DNA from: Oscarella lobularis
Lineage: Eukaryota > Porifera > Homoscleromorpha > Homosclerophorida > Oscarellidae
Reading direction: 5' to 3'
Assembly (NCBI RefSeq): GCF_947507565.1
Contig: NC_089181.1
Coordinates: forward strand, 1,048,536-1,112,535
Length of the DNA: 64,000 nt
The notes beneath the pieces were generated by a model. It made no database searches, had not been told where the DNA came from, and saw only the letters and a list, made by a program, of their open reading frames with translations. The translations under genes and the position numbers were made by a program. Below are positions 30,261-39,881 of the stretch, in pieces. Position 1 is the first letter of the stretch. Each line of letters opens with the position of its first letter.

Positions 30261-32919
30261 CAGGGTTCTCGCTACGTGGGTCGGCGCGGGTCGGGCAAGC
30301 CCACAGTTGCCTCTTGCCGACCCACCGGCGGCCTCACCCGACCCACGCTACGCAGAATTAAGTTAAATAAATCTTTACTGGTTGTTAAAGTAGTCGTTCT
30401 CAGCTTCTGCTTAACGAGTCGTTCTGTTAACGTAGCAGCTTTTGCAGTATCCGGGTATCGTTGCTTTCCCGACTGTAACTGAGTCATGTCCATTCATGGC
30501 TTCTTTAAGCCGGCTGATGATGCTTTTCCGTCGTCAAAACGACCAAAACCTCTTAACGATTCGTCCAGCGAGTCGTCCAGCGAATCGGACGTCGACATCT
30601 CAGCGGTCGATTTGGTAGAGGCAATGTCCAGCGATGAAGGCGATGTCGAGCTGCTATCGACAGCTGGCAAGAGTTCGTCTTCAAAGAAATCTCGAAAATC
30701 GTCGTCGTCAACGTCGTCGAAGCAATCGGGAGGATTTCGTTCGGAGTGGCGTGTCGGTCGAATGGAATGGCTTCGTTACGATAGCCAAAGCAAAGGCATG
30801 CTTTGCGTTTTGTGTCAAAAGCATGACAAGACCGCCGATCGCGCACCGTGGACGAGCATTCCATGCACGAGGTTACGGCTCGAGAGCGTCAAGCGGCATG
30901 AAAAATCTGCGATCCATCGACAGTGCGTCAAGATGGAAAACGAAAGCCAACGCTCAAACGTAACAGCGATGGTCAACCCTCAGATCGCTTCGAGTGGAAT
31001 CGAGGATGCATTTGCCTGTCTTTACTTTCTTCGCAAGAGAAAAATAGCGCATACAACAAATTTTGAGCCTCTCATGAATTTTGCGGAATACCTAGGCGTC
31101 AAAATCAAGGAAAAGATTGGCACTGCAAGGAATGCGTTATATACCAGCGAGCAGTCAATTCACGAAATGATGGTCGTCCTCGCTGAAGTAATTGAAAATG
31201 ACATTCTTTCAAAAGTGAGAAAAAGCAAATTCTACTCGATCATGTTGGATGAGACGACAGACTGTACTGTCACAGAACAACTCTCTGTTCACGCTCGTTT
31301 TATCGATGAAGAAGGCAAACTCTGCTCCTCATTCTTAAAGATAATTGACCTGCTCCAACCTGAAATTGAAAGCTTGGATTCAGCGGAAGAAGACACAAGG
31401 ATTAGTGCTGGAGCGGAAACGGTAACAAAAAGAGTTCTCGACTTCCTCGATGTTCACTCTCTGGACGGAAGTAAAATTGTCGGAATTGGAACGGACGGGG
31501 CATCTGTAATGATAGGCTGCCGCAATGGTGTCGTCAAACGTATGCAAAACGTATGCAAAGCCGCTGTTGGAATTCATTGCGCAGCCCACCGTTTGAATTT
31601 GGCGTCGACGCAAGCTGCCAACTCCGTGCCGTACGTGAAAAAGTTCAACTCCGTGCTGCGACAACTCTTCGATTACTACGACAACAGCGCCGTGCGATCG
31701 GCAGGTCTCGAGGCTATTCGAAAGCTTCTTCAAGAAAAAGGCAAGCTCGTTGCACCTTCTCAGACACGGTGGCTTAGCGTGGAGAAGTGTGCGAGCCAAA
31801 TTAAGTCGGCATTTACTTCCCTTGCCGTTAGCCTTCAAAGAGAAGGAATCGAAAGATCTGACGCAAAAGCGCTTGGGCTAAATGCGCTTATAACAGACAT
31901 ACGATTTGTCAAGACTCTCTTACTGATGTGCGACGCATTGCCTATAGTGTCCCATCTTTCGAAATGCTTCCAATCGTCAAGCGTCGACTTCAGCATGATA
32001 CAACCAATGATATCTTCTTCTCTTGAGGCAATAACAGAGCTGAAATTGCAGGATGGAAGGAACATGCAAGAGCTGCTCGACTTTCTTTTACGTGTTGAAG
32101 GAGCAGGGATTGACATCAAGCATGCAGCAAACTTCACCGACGCACAGTTCAAAGAGCAAATCAAGATGCCATTTCTGACTAATCTAATTGATAATATCAA
32201 TCGCAGATTTGCCGAAAGCAATATCCTTGCAGCTTTTTCAATCTTTAATGCGAGCCTGTTGCCATATACCCAAAGACCAAGTCCAAATGAAGAAGAACGC
32301 CGATTGTCGATGCAGTATGGCAATAACAACGTCAGCGTCTTGGCAGAGCAGTTTCTTCCCTCTGGAGCCATAGAAGGCGTAGATGAGTGCCTTCAGGAAT
32401 GGTTCACCCTGAAAGCATACATGAGGAAGAATTGGGTGTCATCGGATTCCTCTATGAGTCAAAAGGAAGTGATAGAAAAGCTTTGCAAAGACTTCACGCT
32501 CATTCAAATCTTTCCGAATCTTTCTCAACTAGCCAGGATATGCCGCACGTTGCCAATCCATACTGCTGACGTAGAACGATCGTTTTCTCAGCTCAAGCTC
32601 GTCAAAACCCGAATTCGTAATCGACTGAAGGAAGACACGTTGGATGCATTACTACGGATTGCAGTTGAAGGTCCAGATGTTGACCAGTATCCTTTTCACT
32701 CGGCTGTGTTACTGTGGGCCAAGAAAAAAAAGCGGAGGATCTTCCGCGATAGATGAACACTGAAATGCTTCGTCAGTAGGACTCACTGATCTCGTTCAAG
32801 TCGATTAAAACATTATATAACAAAATAACGACGCCCATCAAAAAAAGCCACGCCCCCTAAAAAATTTTTCCGCGCCTTTGGCGCCGACCCCCACCCATAT
32901 TCCCCTAGCGAGAACCCTG
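30261..32919 (+). mobile_element. Complete hAT transposon, 6-bp TSD
   Basis: The TIRs are CAGGGTTCTCGCTA at both ends (14 bp perfect), followed by a shared GTGGG-GGTCGGCGC block. The length is 2659 bp with one uninterrupted transposase frame. The exact 6-bp TSD and the empty-site reconstruction in the Ginger gene fix both ends. It is the youngest layer of this nest. Confidence 0.95.
30486..32756 (+). CDS. hAT transposase, 756 aa, apparently intact
   Basis: A single frame from ATG 30486 to TGA at 32754-32756. Residues 1-80 are Ser/Asp-rich. A TTF/BED-like finger follows at about 95-155 (MLCVLCQKHDKT, ESVKRHEKSAIHRQ). The RNase-H-like catalytic domain shows SIMLDETTDCTVTEQL (first Asp), VGIGTDGASVMIGCRNGVV (second Asp) and IHCAAHRLNLAST. 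The C-terminal dimerisation region has LPIHTADVERSFSQLKLV, with the Glu expected to complete the DDE triad, and RIRNRLKEDTLDALLRIAV. This layout is that of ZNF862/KIAA1586-type hAT transposases. Length and motif order match a full protein, and no stop or shift is present, unlike every other transposase in the window. It lies between perfect TIRs, so the element could be autonomous. It reads opposite to the Ginger gene it interrupts. Confidence 0.93.
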   Translation: MSIHGFFKPADDAFPSSKRPKPLNDSSSESSSESDVDISAVDLVEAMSSDEGDVELLSTAGKSSSSKKSRKSSSSTSSKQSGGFRSEWRVGRMEWLRYDSQSKGMLCVLCQKHDKTADRAPWTSIPCTRLRLESVKRHEKSAIHRQCVKMENESQRSNVTAMVNPQIASSGIEDAFACLYFLRKRKIAHTTNFEPLMNFAEYLGVKIKEKIGTARNALYTSEQSIHEMMVVLAEVIENDILSKVRKSKFYSIMLDETTDCTVTEQLSVHARFIDEEGKLCSSFLKIIDLLQPEIESLDSAEEDTRISAGAETVTKRVLDFLDVHSLDGSKIVGIGTDGASVMIGCRNGVVKRMQNVCKAAVGIHCAAHRLNLASTQAANSVPYVKKFNSVLRQLFDYYDNSAVRSAGLEAIRKLLQEKGKLVAPSQTRWLSVEKCASQIKSAFTSLAVSLQREGIERSDAKALGLNALITDIRFVKTLLLMCDALPIVSHLSKCFQSSSVDFSMIQPMISSSLEAITELKLQDGRNMQELLDFLLRVEGAGIDIKHAANFTDAQFKEQIKMPFLTNLIDNINRRFAESNILAAFSIFNASLLPYTQRPSPNEEERRLSMQYGNNNVSVLAEQFLPSGAIEGVDECLQEWFTLKAYMRKNWVSSDSSMSQKEVIEKLCKDFTLIQIFPNLSQLARICRTLPIHTADVERSFSQLKLVKTRIRNRLKEDTLDALLRIAVEGPDVDQYPFHSAVLLWAKKKKRRIFRDR

Positions 32920-32925
32920 CGTTCC
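32920..32925. repeat. Right TSD (CGTTCC) of the hAT transposon
   Basis: Directly follows the terminal CCCTG. Identical to 30255-30260. Confidence 0.92.
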
Positions 32926-33642
32926 GTAATTCGAACGACAGTTTTGTGAACTCCCATGTGCCCGGATGTTGGGTCGACATGACAAGCGCGAACAATCTGC
33001 GGCTTTTCGACGCTACTCCTAATGCAACGCAGCTCGATCAACTATAGATGTCTAGGTGTTATCCAAGCGAAAGTAACCAAAACTGCATTACCTGGCCGCG
33101 AAGTTTTTTGAGATAGAACAGTTGTCCGTGTCTAACCCGGAAAGTCTTCGCCCTTCGCCTCACACTTCGCTTCGCGTTGTCCGTAGAACCAGCGGGGTAG
33201 GTTTGCTCTGTTAATTAAGTAGAGAAAAACGGCATTAATAATGTCGAACGCACCTAGTTCACCGAATTCTTCTTCGTCGCTCATGACTCAAAAACCGGAA
33301 AGATAGTCCTACGCAATAAATTCAAGCGCGGAAATCCAAAAGAAGAAGAAACACGTGCGCTTACCAGGAGGAAAAATGGCGGAATTACATGCGCAATCAG
33401 TCCCTTCACGCGCTTTAGAAGACGTAATTCTATTTCGGTACCGTAGTCTAGTTCGAATTCGTTGCCTCTCCAGTCCGTTCTGCCAGGCGATATAAGGAAA
33501 CGTCGCCGATCCGTGGACGTCAGCGGTGGAACAGAAATCGCTAGACTAGCAACGCCGGATCGCCAAGCTTACTTCGAGCTCCCAGAAGGTATTACAGGGC
33601 CTGTGTGTCAGTCAGAGGTCCGCCGCTTGTCGCAGAACGTAC

Positions 33643-33739
33643 AAACTGTTCCGGACACTTTTTTCAGACCCGGACAATTTGTTCCTGAAAAAAAGTGTCC
33701 AGCCGGACACTTTTTTACCCGGACACTTTTTTCGTGACA
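33643..33739. repeat. Right terminal region of the Ginger element
   Basis: Inverted counterpart of 27004-27125. It has gtccggacacttttttc, the near-palindrome aagtgtccagccggacactt, and the terminal CACTTTTTTCGTGACA. Confidence 0.85.
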
Positions 33740-33743
33740 GTGC
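33740..33743. repeat. Right TSD (GTGC) of the Ginger element
   Basis: Follows the terminal TGACA. Same as 27000-27003. Confidence 0.9.
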
Positions 33744-33915
33744 GCAGCGCTATGGGAGACTCTCAAGTCAGAGTTCGTAAAATTCCTAGCTAACGAGTAG
33801 GAATGGAGAGGAATCGCCAGACGATTTGAAAGTCGTTGGAATTTTCCACGTCTGGGAGCCATCGACGGAAAGCACGTCATAATACAGGCCCCGTCCCATG
33901 CTGGTTCTTCGTATT

Positions 33916-34163
33916 ATTCCCCGAACACCAGGGCGCGCGCGGGCTTCGGCAAACGTGATCGCCCAAAAACCAAAGTGTGTCTGTCTGTCGGTATACCCTA
34001 ACGTCACAATCGCACTTAGGCGAATCACAGACACAGGTGCCTTTATGACATCACAGCCATTGTGATGTCATACTCTCCCGTATCTTCAACAAAATGTACA
34101 TAAAAGGTGACGTCACAGTAGATAGGAACCCCGGATTGTGTTTAAAACTTTTCAGGAAGGAGG
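33916..34163. repeat. Dispersed repeat R250, copy 2
   Basis: Starts attccccgaacaccagggcg directly after the Harbinger codons for SSY(Y) and ends ttcaggaaggagg. Copy 1 is at 20648-20904. The Harbinger frame does not resume after it. Confidence 0.85.
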
Positions 34164-34695
34164 ACAGTGCACCCACGCATGAATGTCCCGCGTGACCTTC
34201 ATGCGTGTGTGCACAGTAAATGCCGCGAAATTCAAAATCTGTACATCGCGCGTACTTCGCGGCTATTCGCAGGGTGTTAGGAATGTCTAGTCTACTACGT
34301 AGTCGAAGATTTTGTCAATCGGTTGCTTACCTTTCGCGTAATCGCCTTCCATTGCCAAAAAGGCAACTTTTTCGTTTCCAGCCTTGGATCCCGCTGCAGC
34401 TATTCGATGTCTTTCGCAAAATATGAAGTTCTTCTAAATTCTTTAGCATTGGTCGAAGCGATTTTTGGTCCGTCTCCTTCATCATCCGCAATTCCGCTTC
34501 CAAATTCGGTTGCTAGGCTCCATTATTAGACCCTAGGCTTCGTTTCGCGGCTTCGCTCCTGCGCGAAAAGACGCGGAAGAAAGAAAAAAGTATTGGTCGA
34601 AGCGATTTGGCTTTCCTTTTTTCGTTCGTGAGTTATTGCTCGCCGAGTCGTCGCTAGGAAAGCCTTCCTCGACATCTTAGCGCGCTTTATGAGGA
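34164..34695. other. No recognised gene
   Basis: Contains a small inverted pair (cacgcatgaa, ttcatgcgtg) at 34174-34207. The open frames at 34220-34529 are without motifs. Confidence 0.4.
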
Positions 34696-35160
34696 ATGGC
34701 AAATACTGAAAGATTCACCTTTTCCTCAGTCGTGAAAGCAGTCAAGCTCTACTCCGCTGCAAATGACGTCGCCCTGTCGGTCCCAGTCGTCCTCGAATGG
34801 GATCAATTCAACAGACACGACCGATACGCTGTATCGGTGTTTGCGAGGTGCCGCGGTCGTCGAAAAATCGCGGGGCACCTCACAATAGACGACGCCGCCA
34901 AACTTGGCCCCTATTTACGGCGCGGCACGTTGACGGCAGAGGGGTAGGCAGTCTAATCTTGTCATACGTTTATAGGTAAATATTATTAATACCTTTTCTG
35001 TAGTGCATTTTCAAGTGGTCCATACGCAACGCTGAGCCGCTCTTATCAGCATCGTGTGGCCGACGTCGTCGTCACAGTCAGCGGTAAAAAAGAGATCGTC
35101 GACGAATTTAAAAAACTCTTAGTTGTGTGGGTGTCCATGGCTGTTAAAATATATGTATAA
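34696..35160 (+). CDS. HIRAN-like domain protein, two exons
   Basis: Exon 1 starts at ATG 34696 (MANTERFTFSSVVKAVKLY), and contains VVLEWDQFNRHDRYAVSVFA and RRKIAGHLTIDDAAKLGPYL, which follow the HIRAN pattern (E-N-D-AV-V, IG-lp, a-L-P-L). A GG|gtaggc donor near 34946 and a ttttctgtag acceptor near 35009 join it to exon 2 (AFSSGPYATLSRSYQHRV, VTVSGKKEIVDEFKKLL), ending at TAA 35158-35160. The product would be about 130 residues. HIRAN modules bind DNA 3' ends in HLTF-type proteins. Free-standing copies occur in repeat-rich invertebrate genomes. The frame is intact across the intron, so it may be a real gene, host or element-borne. Confidence 0.55.
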
Positions 35161-35307
35161 AAACGTTTTTTCGAGACTGAGGGTTGGGCCACCAGGCGTC
35201 ACGTGCAAGTCAGGAATCGAACCTGACCATTCCTCATTCACTGACAGTTGTGTCAGTGGAACTGCATTAATTAAGCAGTGTCTCTTGCTAAATAAAATAA
35301 TTAATAT

Positions 35308-36290
35308 TTAATAATTGGGGTCCAACCTTAATACTCGTCGATGCGATTTGTATTTTTTGAGAGCTTCTTTCACTTCGCTGACATCGGTTACTCCATTCCT
35401 ATAAATTTCAACGTATTCACGCGCTTTTCTATAAAACTTACGTATCCGATCGATTGGGACGTCGTCGAGTGCTGGATTGACGTGAGATGTAAGTGCTGTG
35501 ATGGAGTAGTTGCATCGTCGTCTTGTTACCCGTTTGGCCTCCGCCCAGAGCTGCTCGATGGGGTTGCATTCGCAGTGGAATTTTGGAAGAAATGTGGCGA
35601 AATGTCCGGCGTCCCTTGCAATCTTCTCTACTAATGATGGCCTCGTGACTTGATAATTCCTTCTCCATGTCCGGCCTGAGCATTCCCTCTCTGTATCGAT
35701 TTCGTAGTTGTAGACACGCTTTCATTCCAATATTTTGTCCATTTGAATCTGTCATAGAGAAAAAACGACCCTCCCACATAGTATCCCTCATAAATGGTGT
35801 ATTTTTCCCTCCCGGACCCACGTTCATGCGTTTTACGTTTAATGCGTCAGGACTTTGTATTGTGTGATTAGAACTTTGATCAAATATCCATAAAATATCA
35901 TAACTACTACAAGGGTACTTAAAGCTAGCTATCTTAACGGCGTCACTAAACTGAGAAATAAATTTACTACTATTCCAATACCCATCTCTATTCTTCCCAT
36001 ATCTAAGTATGACTCTAGCTGCCTTTTAATGTTAGGGTGTGTGCGTCTAAATAATGTATACTCATCATCAGTAAGCCTAAGACAACCACAATACTCATCT
36101 ATAAAATCAGATACCATTAACCCCGTTCCCCTATTCTTAGGCCTAATGCTAGTTTGATCTTCTAAAGCCCACATAAAAGTTTGATCATCATTACTCTGAA
36201 ACGAACACTCATCATGAAATATAGTAACTAACTGCTTTTCTGCTAACACATTTCCTACATTATGTATACTAGAAGACACAGACGACACAT
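35308..36290 (-). pseudogene. IS630/Tc1-like DDE transposase pseudogene
   Basis: Frame 36288-35990 reads LVTIFHDECSFQSNDDQTF (catalytic-type Asp), PKNRGTGLMVSDFIDEYCG and RLTDDEYTLF. After a one-base shift near 35985 it reads QFSDAVKIASFKYP and ILWIFDQSSNH (second Asp), then LNVKRMNVGPGGKNTPFMRD. After another shift near 35640 it reads FLPKFHCECNPIEQLWAEAK (third acidic residue) and KKYKSHRRVLRL, ending at TAA 35308-35310. These motifs define a DDE group common in fungi and cnidarians with the NVGPGGKQ signature. The N-terminal helix-turn-helix lies beyond 36290 and was not found. Two frameshifts make it inactive. Confidence 0.8.
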
Positions 36291-36384
36291 CTGAAGGTGG
36301 GGGTGGGGCAAGTGAGATGATTCGAAACTACGTACATACTCTATATACTTATTACATATAAAATTATTAAAATATATTAGAATA

Positions 36385-36450
36385 TAAATGCATGCATGTA
36401 TGTATGTGCATGCATGTATGTATGTATGTATGTACAGTATGCATGCATGC
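36385..36450. repeat. TATG/GCATGCATG microsatellite
   Basis: Repeated tatg and gcatgcatg units, including five tandem tatg. Simple-sequence DNA between two transposon relics. Confidence 0.85.
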
Positions 36451-36494
36451 TAGGGTTCGGTACTGTAGGTGGTGTTTGCTACAATTAGTACTAA

Positions 36495-36521
36495 CTAGCT
36501 GAGTACCCGGCTTCGCCCGGG
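36495..36521 (-). other. Helitron 3' terminus: hairpin and CTAG
   Basis: On the minus strand the element ends CCCGGGCGAAGCCGGG, then TACTCAG and CTAG, followed by T. A GC stem-loop about 10 nt before a CTRR end, and insertion before T, are Helitron hallmarks. Upstream, a 24-bp unit (tagttcccaattgattacttac) is present twice, at about 36523-36571. Confidence 0.9.
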
Positions 36522-39500
36522 TGTAGTTCCCAATTGATTACTTACGGTGTGGTTCCCAATTGATTACTTACTTATTGGCATACGTGTCGGCGTTACCCAG
36601 GCCACACCACGGGGAGGTCCGTAAGCCACGTGGCCCAAAAATGGTGGCCTCTTTCCAGGCGTAGGATAAGATTGCAAAGTTAATTAAGAGGAAGGTGGGG
36701 CTAAACGACTTCGTGGTAAACTAAATTTGCTGTTTTGGAAGTTTCTACGCGAGAGCAGGCGACGTAGAATTGGCCGTGTACAAAGCATTTTGTCTGAAGA
36801 CTGAGGTCTACCATTTTCAGCATTTGTCCTTGCGATTTGTTGATCGTCATTGCAAATGAAAGCCTCACGGGAAACTGAAGTGTTTGGAACGGGATGGTGC
36901 AATCGGAAGGAATTAGGGGAATGCGCGGAATAAATACACTCTCCTTCGTATTGTCCTGTGCATATCGTCACCTCTATAACGTTGGGGCAGAGTCGCGTGA
37001 CGGTAAACTTTGTTCCGTTGCATAGCTTGGAAGCGTCGATGTTTCGCAGAAGCATAATAGGGGCACCAACTTTTAGAGCTAAGGTGTACGCAGGAAGACC
37101 GGGGGGATTCAGGAAATTAAGAACTTCGGTGGGATAGTTGACTGCATCGCCTGGTTTCATAGTCGTATCGACGGCGAGATAAACTTTTTCGTTTTCTGGT
37201 ATGAGCTGGAGCATAGTGACGTTTATTTGATTGACGGCGTCATTTCGAGGAGCTAGAATTGCGCGTTCGCCAAGCCAAGCGGTGTCTTTGTATCGCTCCT
37301 GAAGTTGAGGAAAAACGGCTTGTATGAGTTCGTTAGGTGATTGGACTACTGTGCCGCAAGGTACGTTGATAAGACCGTCTTCAGGGCCAGTGGGAATCCT
37401 TCCATTGCCGATTTCCAAGAGTAACTCTGCATAAGAGCCTGACTCGCTGTCTCCGTACAGATGCACTCTCACGTTCGTTGTCAAACGCATAGTTCGAACT
37501 TTAGGACAAATGGGGCGTGAGTATTTCAGGCATGCGGCATTCTCGTCGGCCTTTGTTCCTTTGGTATAACAGGCAACGTTTGTCTAAAGTCTCCTGCCAG
37601 TATTAGAGGCAGACCTCCCATGAGTGTGTCGTTGTTGCGAATATCTCGCAGGGATCTGTCTAATGCCACGAGAGCTTTTTGGTTATGGTGCATTCGTCCC
37701 ATACCGCGACTTTGGCCAGGGACAGAAGTCGAGCTCTCGTTGTGTTTTTCTGAATGGTGCACGTGGGACGCTCGTAGCGACTAATGTCGAGAGGTAGCTT
37801 GAAAACGGAGTGAGCTGTTTTGCCGCCGGTGAGAAGTTCTGCTGCAATTCCGGACGAAGCCACAGCAAGAGCAATGTCGCCTTGCGATCGTATTTTATCA
37901 AGGAAAAGATTGAGCAAATAGGTTTTTCCTGTTCCTCCTGGTGCATCGAGGAAAATGATTGTATCGTGGGGACCTCGAGCGACGTATGCAAGCAATTCAT
38001 CGTAAATGTGTCTTTGGTCCTGCGTGAGAGACCGTTCGTTCCTTGCCAGTCGTTCCTGCAATTCCGCGGTGTTATAAGAGTATTCGGCCGCAATTTCTCT
38101 GGGAAGGCTGTCGTCCTCTTGTCCAGAAGACTTCAAGAGCGATCAGGACTGGGCAAGTGGTAAGCGCTAGGTGGCTTTCCTCCAGGAAATGACAGCAGCC
38201 TGTTTTCGATGCAAAGTAATGCTCGATTGAAAATTGCGTCTGTGTACGGTAGCGTGTCGTCGTTTGCGCGTCTGCGAAGCGTTCGGAGGAAATCTTTGGC
38301 CATCGCTCCTTTGTGTTGTTCCCATAGACGAAGAGGATCGGAAATTTCGCACATGTGAAGCATGATGGCAAACATGTCGCGAATTTTGTGAGGACGATCG
38401 GTGACAGTGGCTTCTGTGAGTGCGAGGTGCCAATGCCGATCGTCGGCCAAAAGTCCGCGTTCTCTGCACGCTTCGGCGTACGTATCGAAAACGGTAACGT
38501 TTACTGTGCGCAGGTCTGCGAAAGACGTAGGTCCTCGAACGTGGAGCAATAGAAGTCGCAAAAGATAGCATTCGGTGTTTTTGGGGTGAACCGCGTAAAT
38601 GCGTCCTAAAGTTGTCGACTTTCTAATGCCGTCAGTTTCGGGCACGAGGTGACCTTATATCTGCCACTTTTTTCACCGATCTGTAGTATCGCGGAACGTC
38701 GATGTATAGTATAGTTTTGGCGAAATTGTCAGTAGCGCAGAGCTCGAAGAAACAGGCCAGCGTCGTAGCAGGAGGTTCTGCTGCACGGTCCGGGGCGTTC
38801 TGAACGTTAAACAGCATTCTCTGACCGTTTTCTAGATGAACGTGAAGTTGTTCGACTGCTGGAAAGTGGTCGTTAATGTGAAATTGCAACATGCGCCAAA
38901 CGCCTTCGTTTGTACTAATATATCTCGCTATTTGGTATCGCGTGATTTCGTTGTTCCTGTGCCGATTTGCCAAGACGACGACAGCTTTGTCTTTGCCCTT
39001 GTTCAAATAGGCCATGAGGTATTTCAGCGCGCAAATGGACCTGCAGTATTCGACGTTCACGTGGCCGTCGAAAGTGCGAGATAGAAATGGACTGTACGGA
39101 ACTACCCACCTGTTGTCGACGTGAAATCTGCCTATGGTCGTTTCTACTCCACCGTCTTCTGGATATCGACGTCGGTATACGGGATAACCGTTGAGGTATG
39201 TGATGCTCTCGCGCAAAAACTGTCTTGGATAGTGTTTGGTGCATTGGCCGTCTTTCATGCAAGGAGATCTGGGATTGAGTTGGCCGCAAGGTCCGTGAAT
39301 CATGTGCTTGGTTATTGTTCCGAAAAGTGCTGGGTCTTCGTTGGGGTCGGGAAGTTCGGCGCTTATGATGCTGTCTATTTGATCGGAACGAATTTTTTCT
39401 ACCATCCACGAGAGACAGTGTACGTGAAGTAGGCCGCGCTTCTGCCACTCGATCGTGTAAACGTGGCACCGCTTGATGCCGTAAATGTGTTGCGTGTCCA

Positions 39501-39877
39501 CGAGGTACATGAACCTTTGAACTTTCAAACGGAACACTCTGGCTATAAGATCGTGTCGATTTTTTGGCGTTTGTCTCGGAAGGAGTTAGTCCGTAATTTC
39601 TGGCCAATTTGGATTGCAGGTCATGGTTATGAATAAATCGGGAGCTCCGTGATGCTTGACGTACGTCATTGCGTCTTGGCATTTTTCGTGCATGTATCGA
39701 GGTCCTTCGGTAAATGACGACGGTATAACGACCAATTGGCCAACGTTGCGCACGTCGCCGTCAGTTTCGACTGCATCCCTTAGCGCCGTGTAGGAGGCAG
39801 CACGAAGTTGTTCTTGGTTTGTGCGGATGTGGTTTAGTCTGTTAGTGTCAAGCCGCCCAGCGCTACGCCGATGAATA

Positions 39878-39881
39878 TTAA
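39878..39881. repeat. Left TTAA target site of piggyBac
   Basis: Followed by CCCGTTCACCG. The other TTAA is at 49961-49964. Removing the insert and one TTAA restores the Helitron codons for ARFNIHRRS. Confidence 0.88.

Larger units (their letters stand above)
27559..33284 (-). pseudogene. Ginger1-type transposase gene, ten exons, hAT-interrupted
   Basis: Inferred exons: 33284-33254 (MSDEEEFGEL), 33207-33092, 33041-32920 resuming 30254-30215, 30166-30140, 30092-29874, about 29840-29689, 29635-29127, 29073-28912, 28859-28755, 28689-27559. Domains in order: H2C2 finger (ACHVDPTSGHMGVHKT; CQACQK), integrase core (HHIGIDFVGPI, LTSDNGTEF), a GPY-like tail (MEDGKPRRVNGAHIKLF), an acidic run, CXC (GCRCRNRCTKKKSCPC), Ulp1-like protease (NGNHRITVSNL, then VCV-TAG-DSL, GADDCGLFAIA) and a PHD finger (CMCHLPDDGRLMVCCDNC, WFHTRC). 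The third catalytic residue is Gln (NGLVQRYNQ) where integrases have Glu. The TAG at 28026-28024 replaces the residue before the Ulp1 Asp. One junction (29874/29840) loses frame. The gene is dead but its architecture is complete. Confidence 0.85.
27004..33739 (-). mobile_element. Ginger1-type DNA transposon with nested hAT
   Basis: Both ends start TGTC (left TGTCCTGAAAAAA, right end reverse-complemented TGTCACGAAAAAA) and are followed by matching blocks rich in GTGTCCGG. TSDs of 4 bp (GTGC) flank it. The gene inside encodes a Gypsy-like integrase with GPY-type tail, CXC, Ulp1-like protease and PHD finger but no RT, RNase H or LTRs. Ginger transposons are known for TGT termini, 4-bp TSDs and accessory Ulp1/PHD domains. 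It measures 6736 bp, or about 4.07 kb without the hAT insert. Confidence 0.88.
26589..33915 (+). pseudogene. HARBI1-like transposase split by the Ginger element
   Basis: From the Met at 26589, the frame gives YHCLVRQLCVSDKQGFF, then (shift) MTPTTFESLLQIVGPRI, ALTFRYLATGNSRTSLAFAF. After a one-base shift near 26975 it reads VNGIVRET up to 27003. The coding resumes at 33744 with AALWETLKSEFVKFLANE, an in-frame TAG, EWRGIARRFESRWNFPRL and GAIDGKHVIIQAPSHAGSS, which contains the first DDE catalytic Asp. Joining 27003 to 33744 with one GTGC copy gives RETCAALWETL in frame. The C-terminal catalytic residues are missing because of repeat R250 at 33916. Non-functional. Confidence 0.85.
26421..34163 (+). 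mobile_element. PIF/Harbinger element, interrupted and 3' truncated
   Basis: The left end GGCTGGTTCACATTAGGCTACGC, followed by CG-rich iterons (gcgtcagtcc, agcgtcagcg), is typical of Harbinger termini and follows TAAA in the helicase fragment. The transposase gene is at 26589-33915 with a Ginger element inside. No matching right terminus was found. The recognisable part ends where repeat R250 begins (33916), so the right boundary is uncertain. Confidence 0.65.

Noticed and set aside
32813-33041. Two short minus frames as separate genes
   Set aside because: They are the Ginger H2C2 exon plus read-through into the hAT right end.
35160-35290. tRNA-like T-arm (GTCAGGTTCGATTCCTGAC on the minus strand)
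   Set aside because: A B-box-like arm is present, but no matching acceptor stem, D-arm or anticodon arm at tRNA spacing. At most a tRNA-derived fragment.
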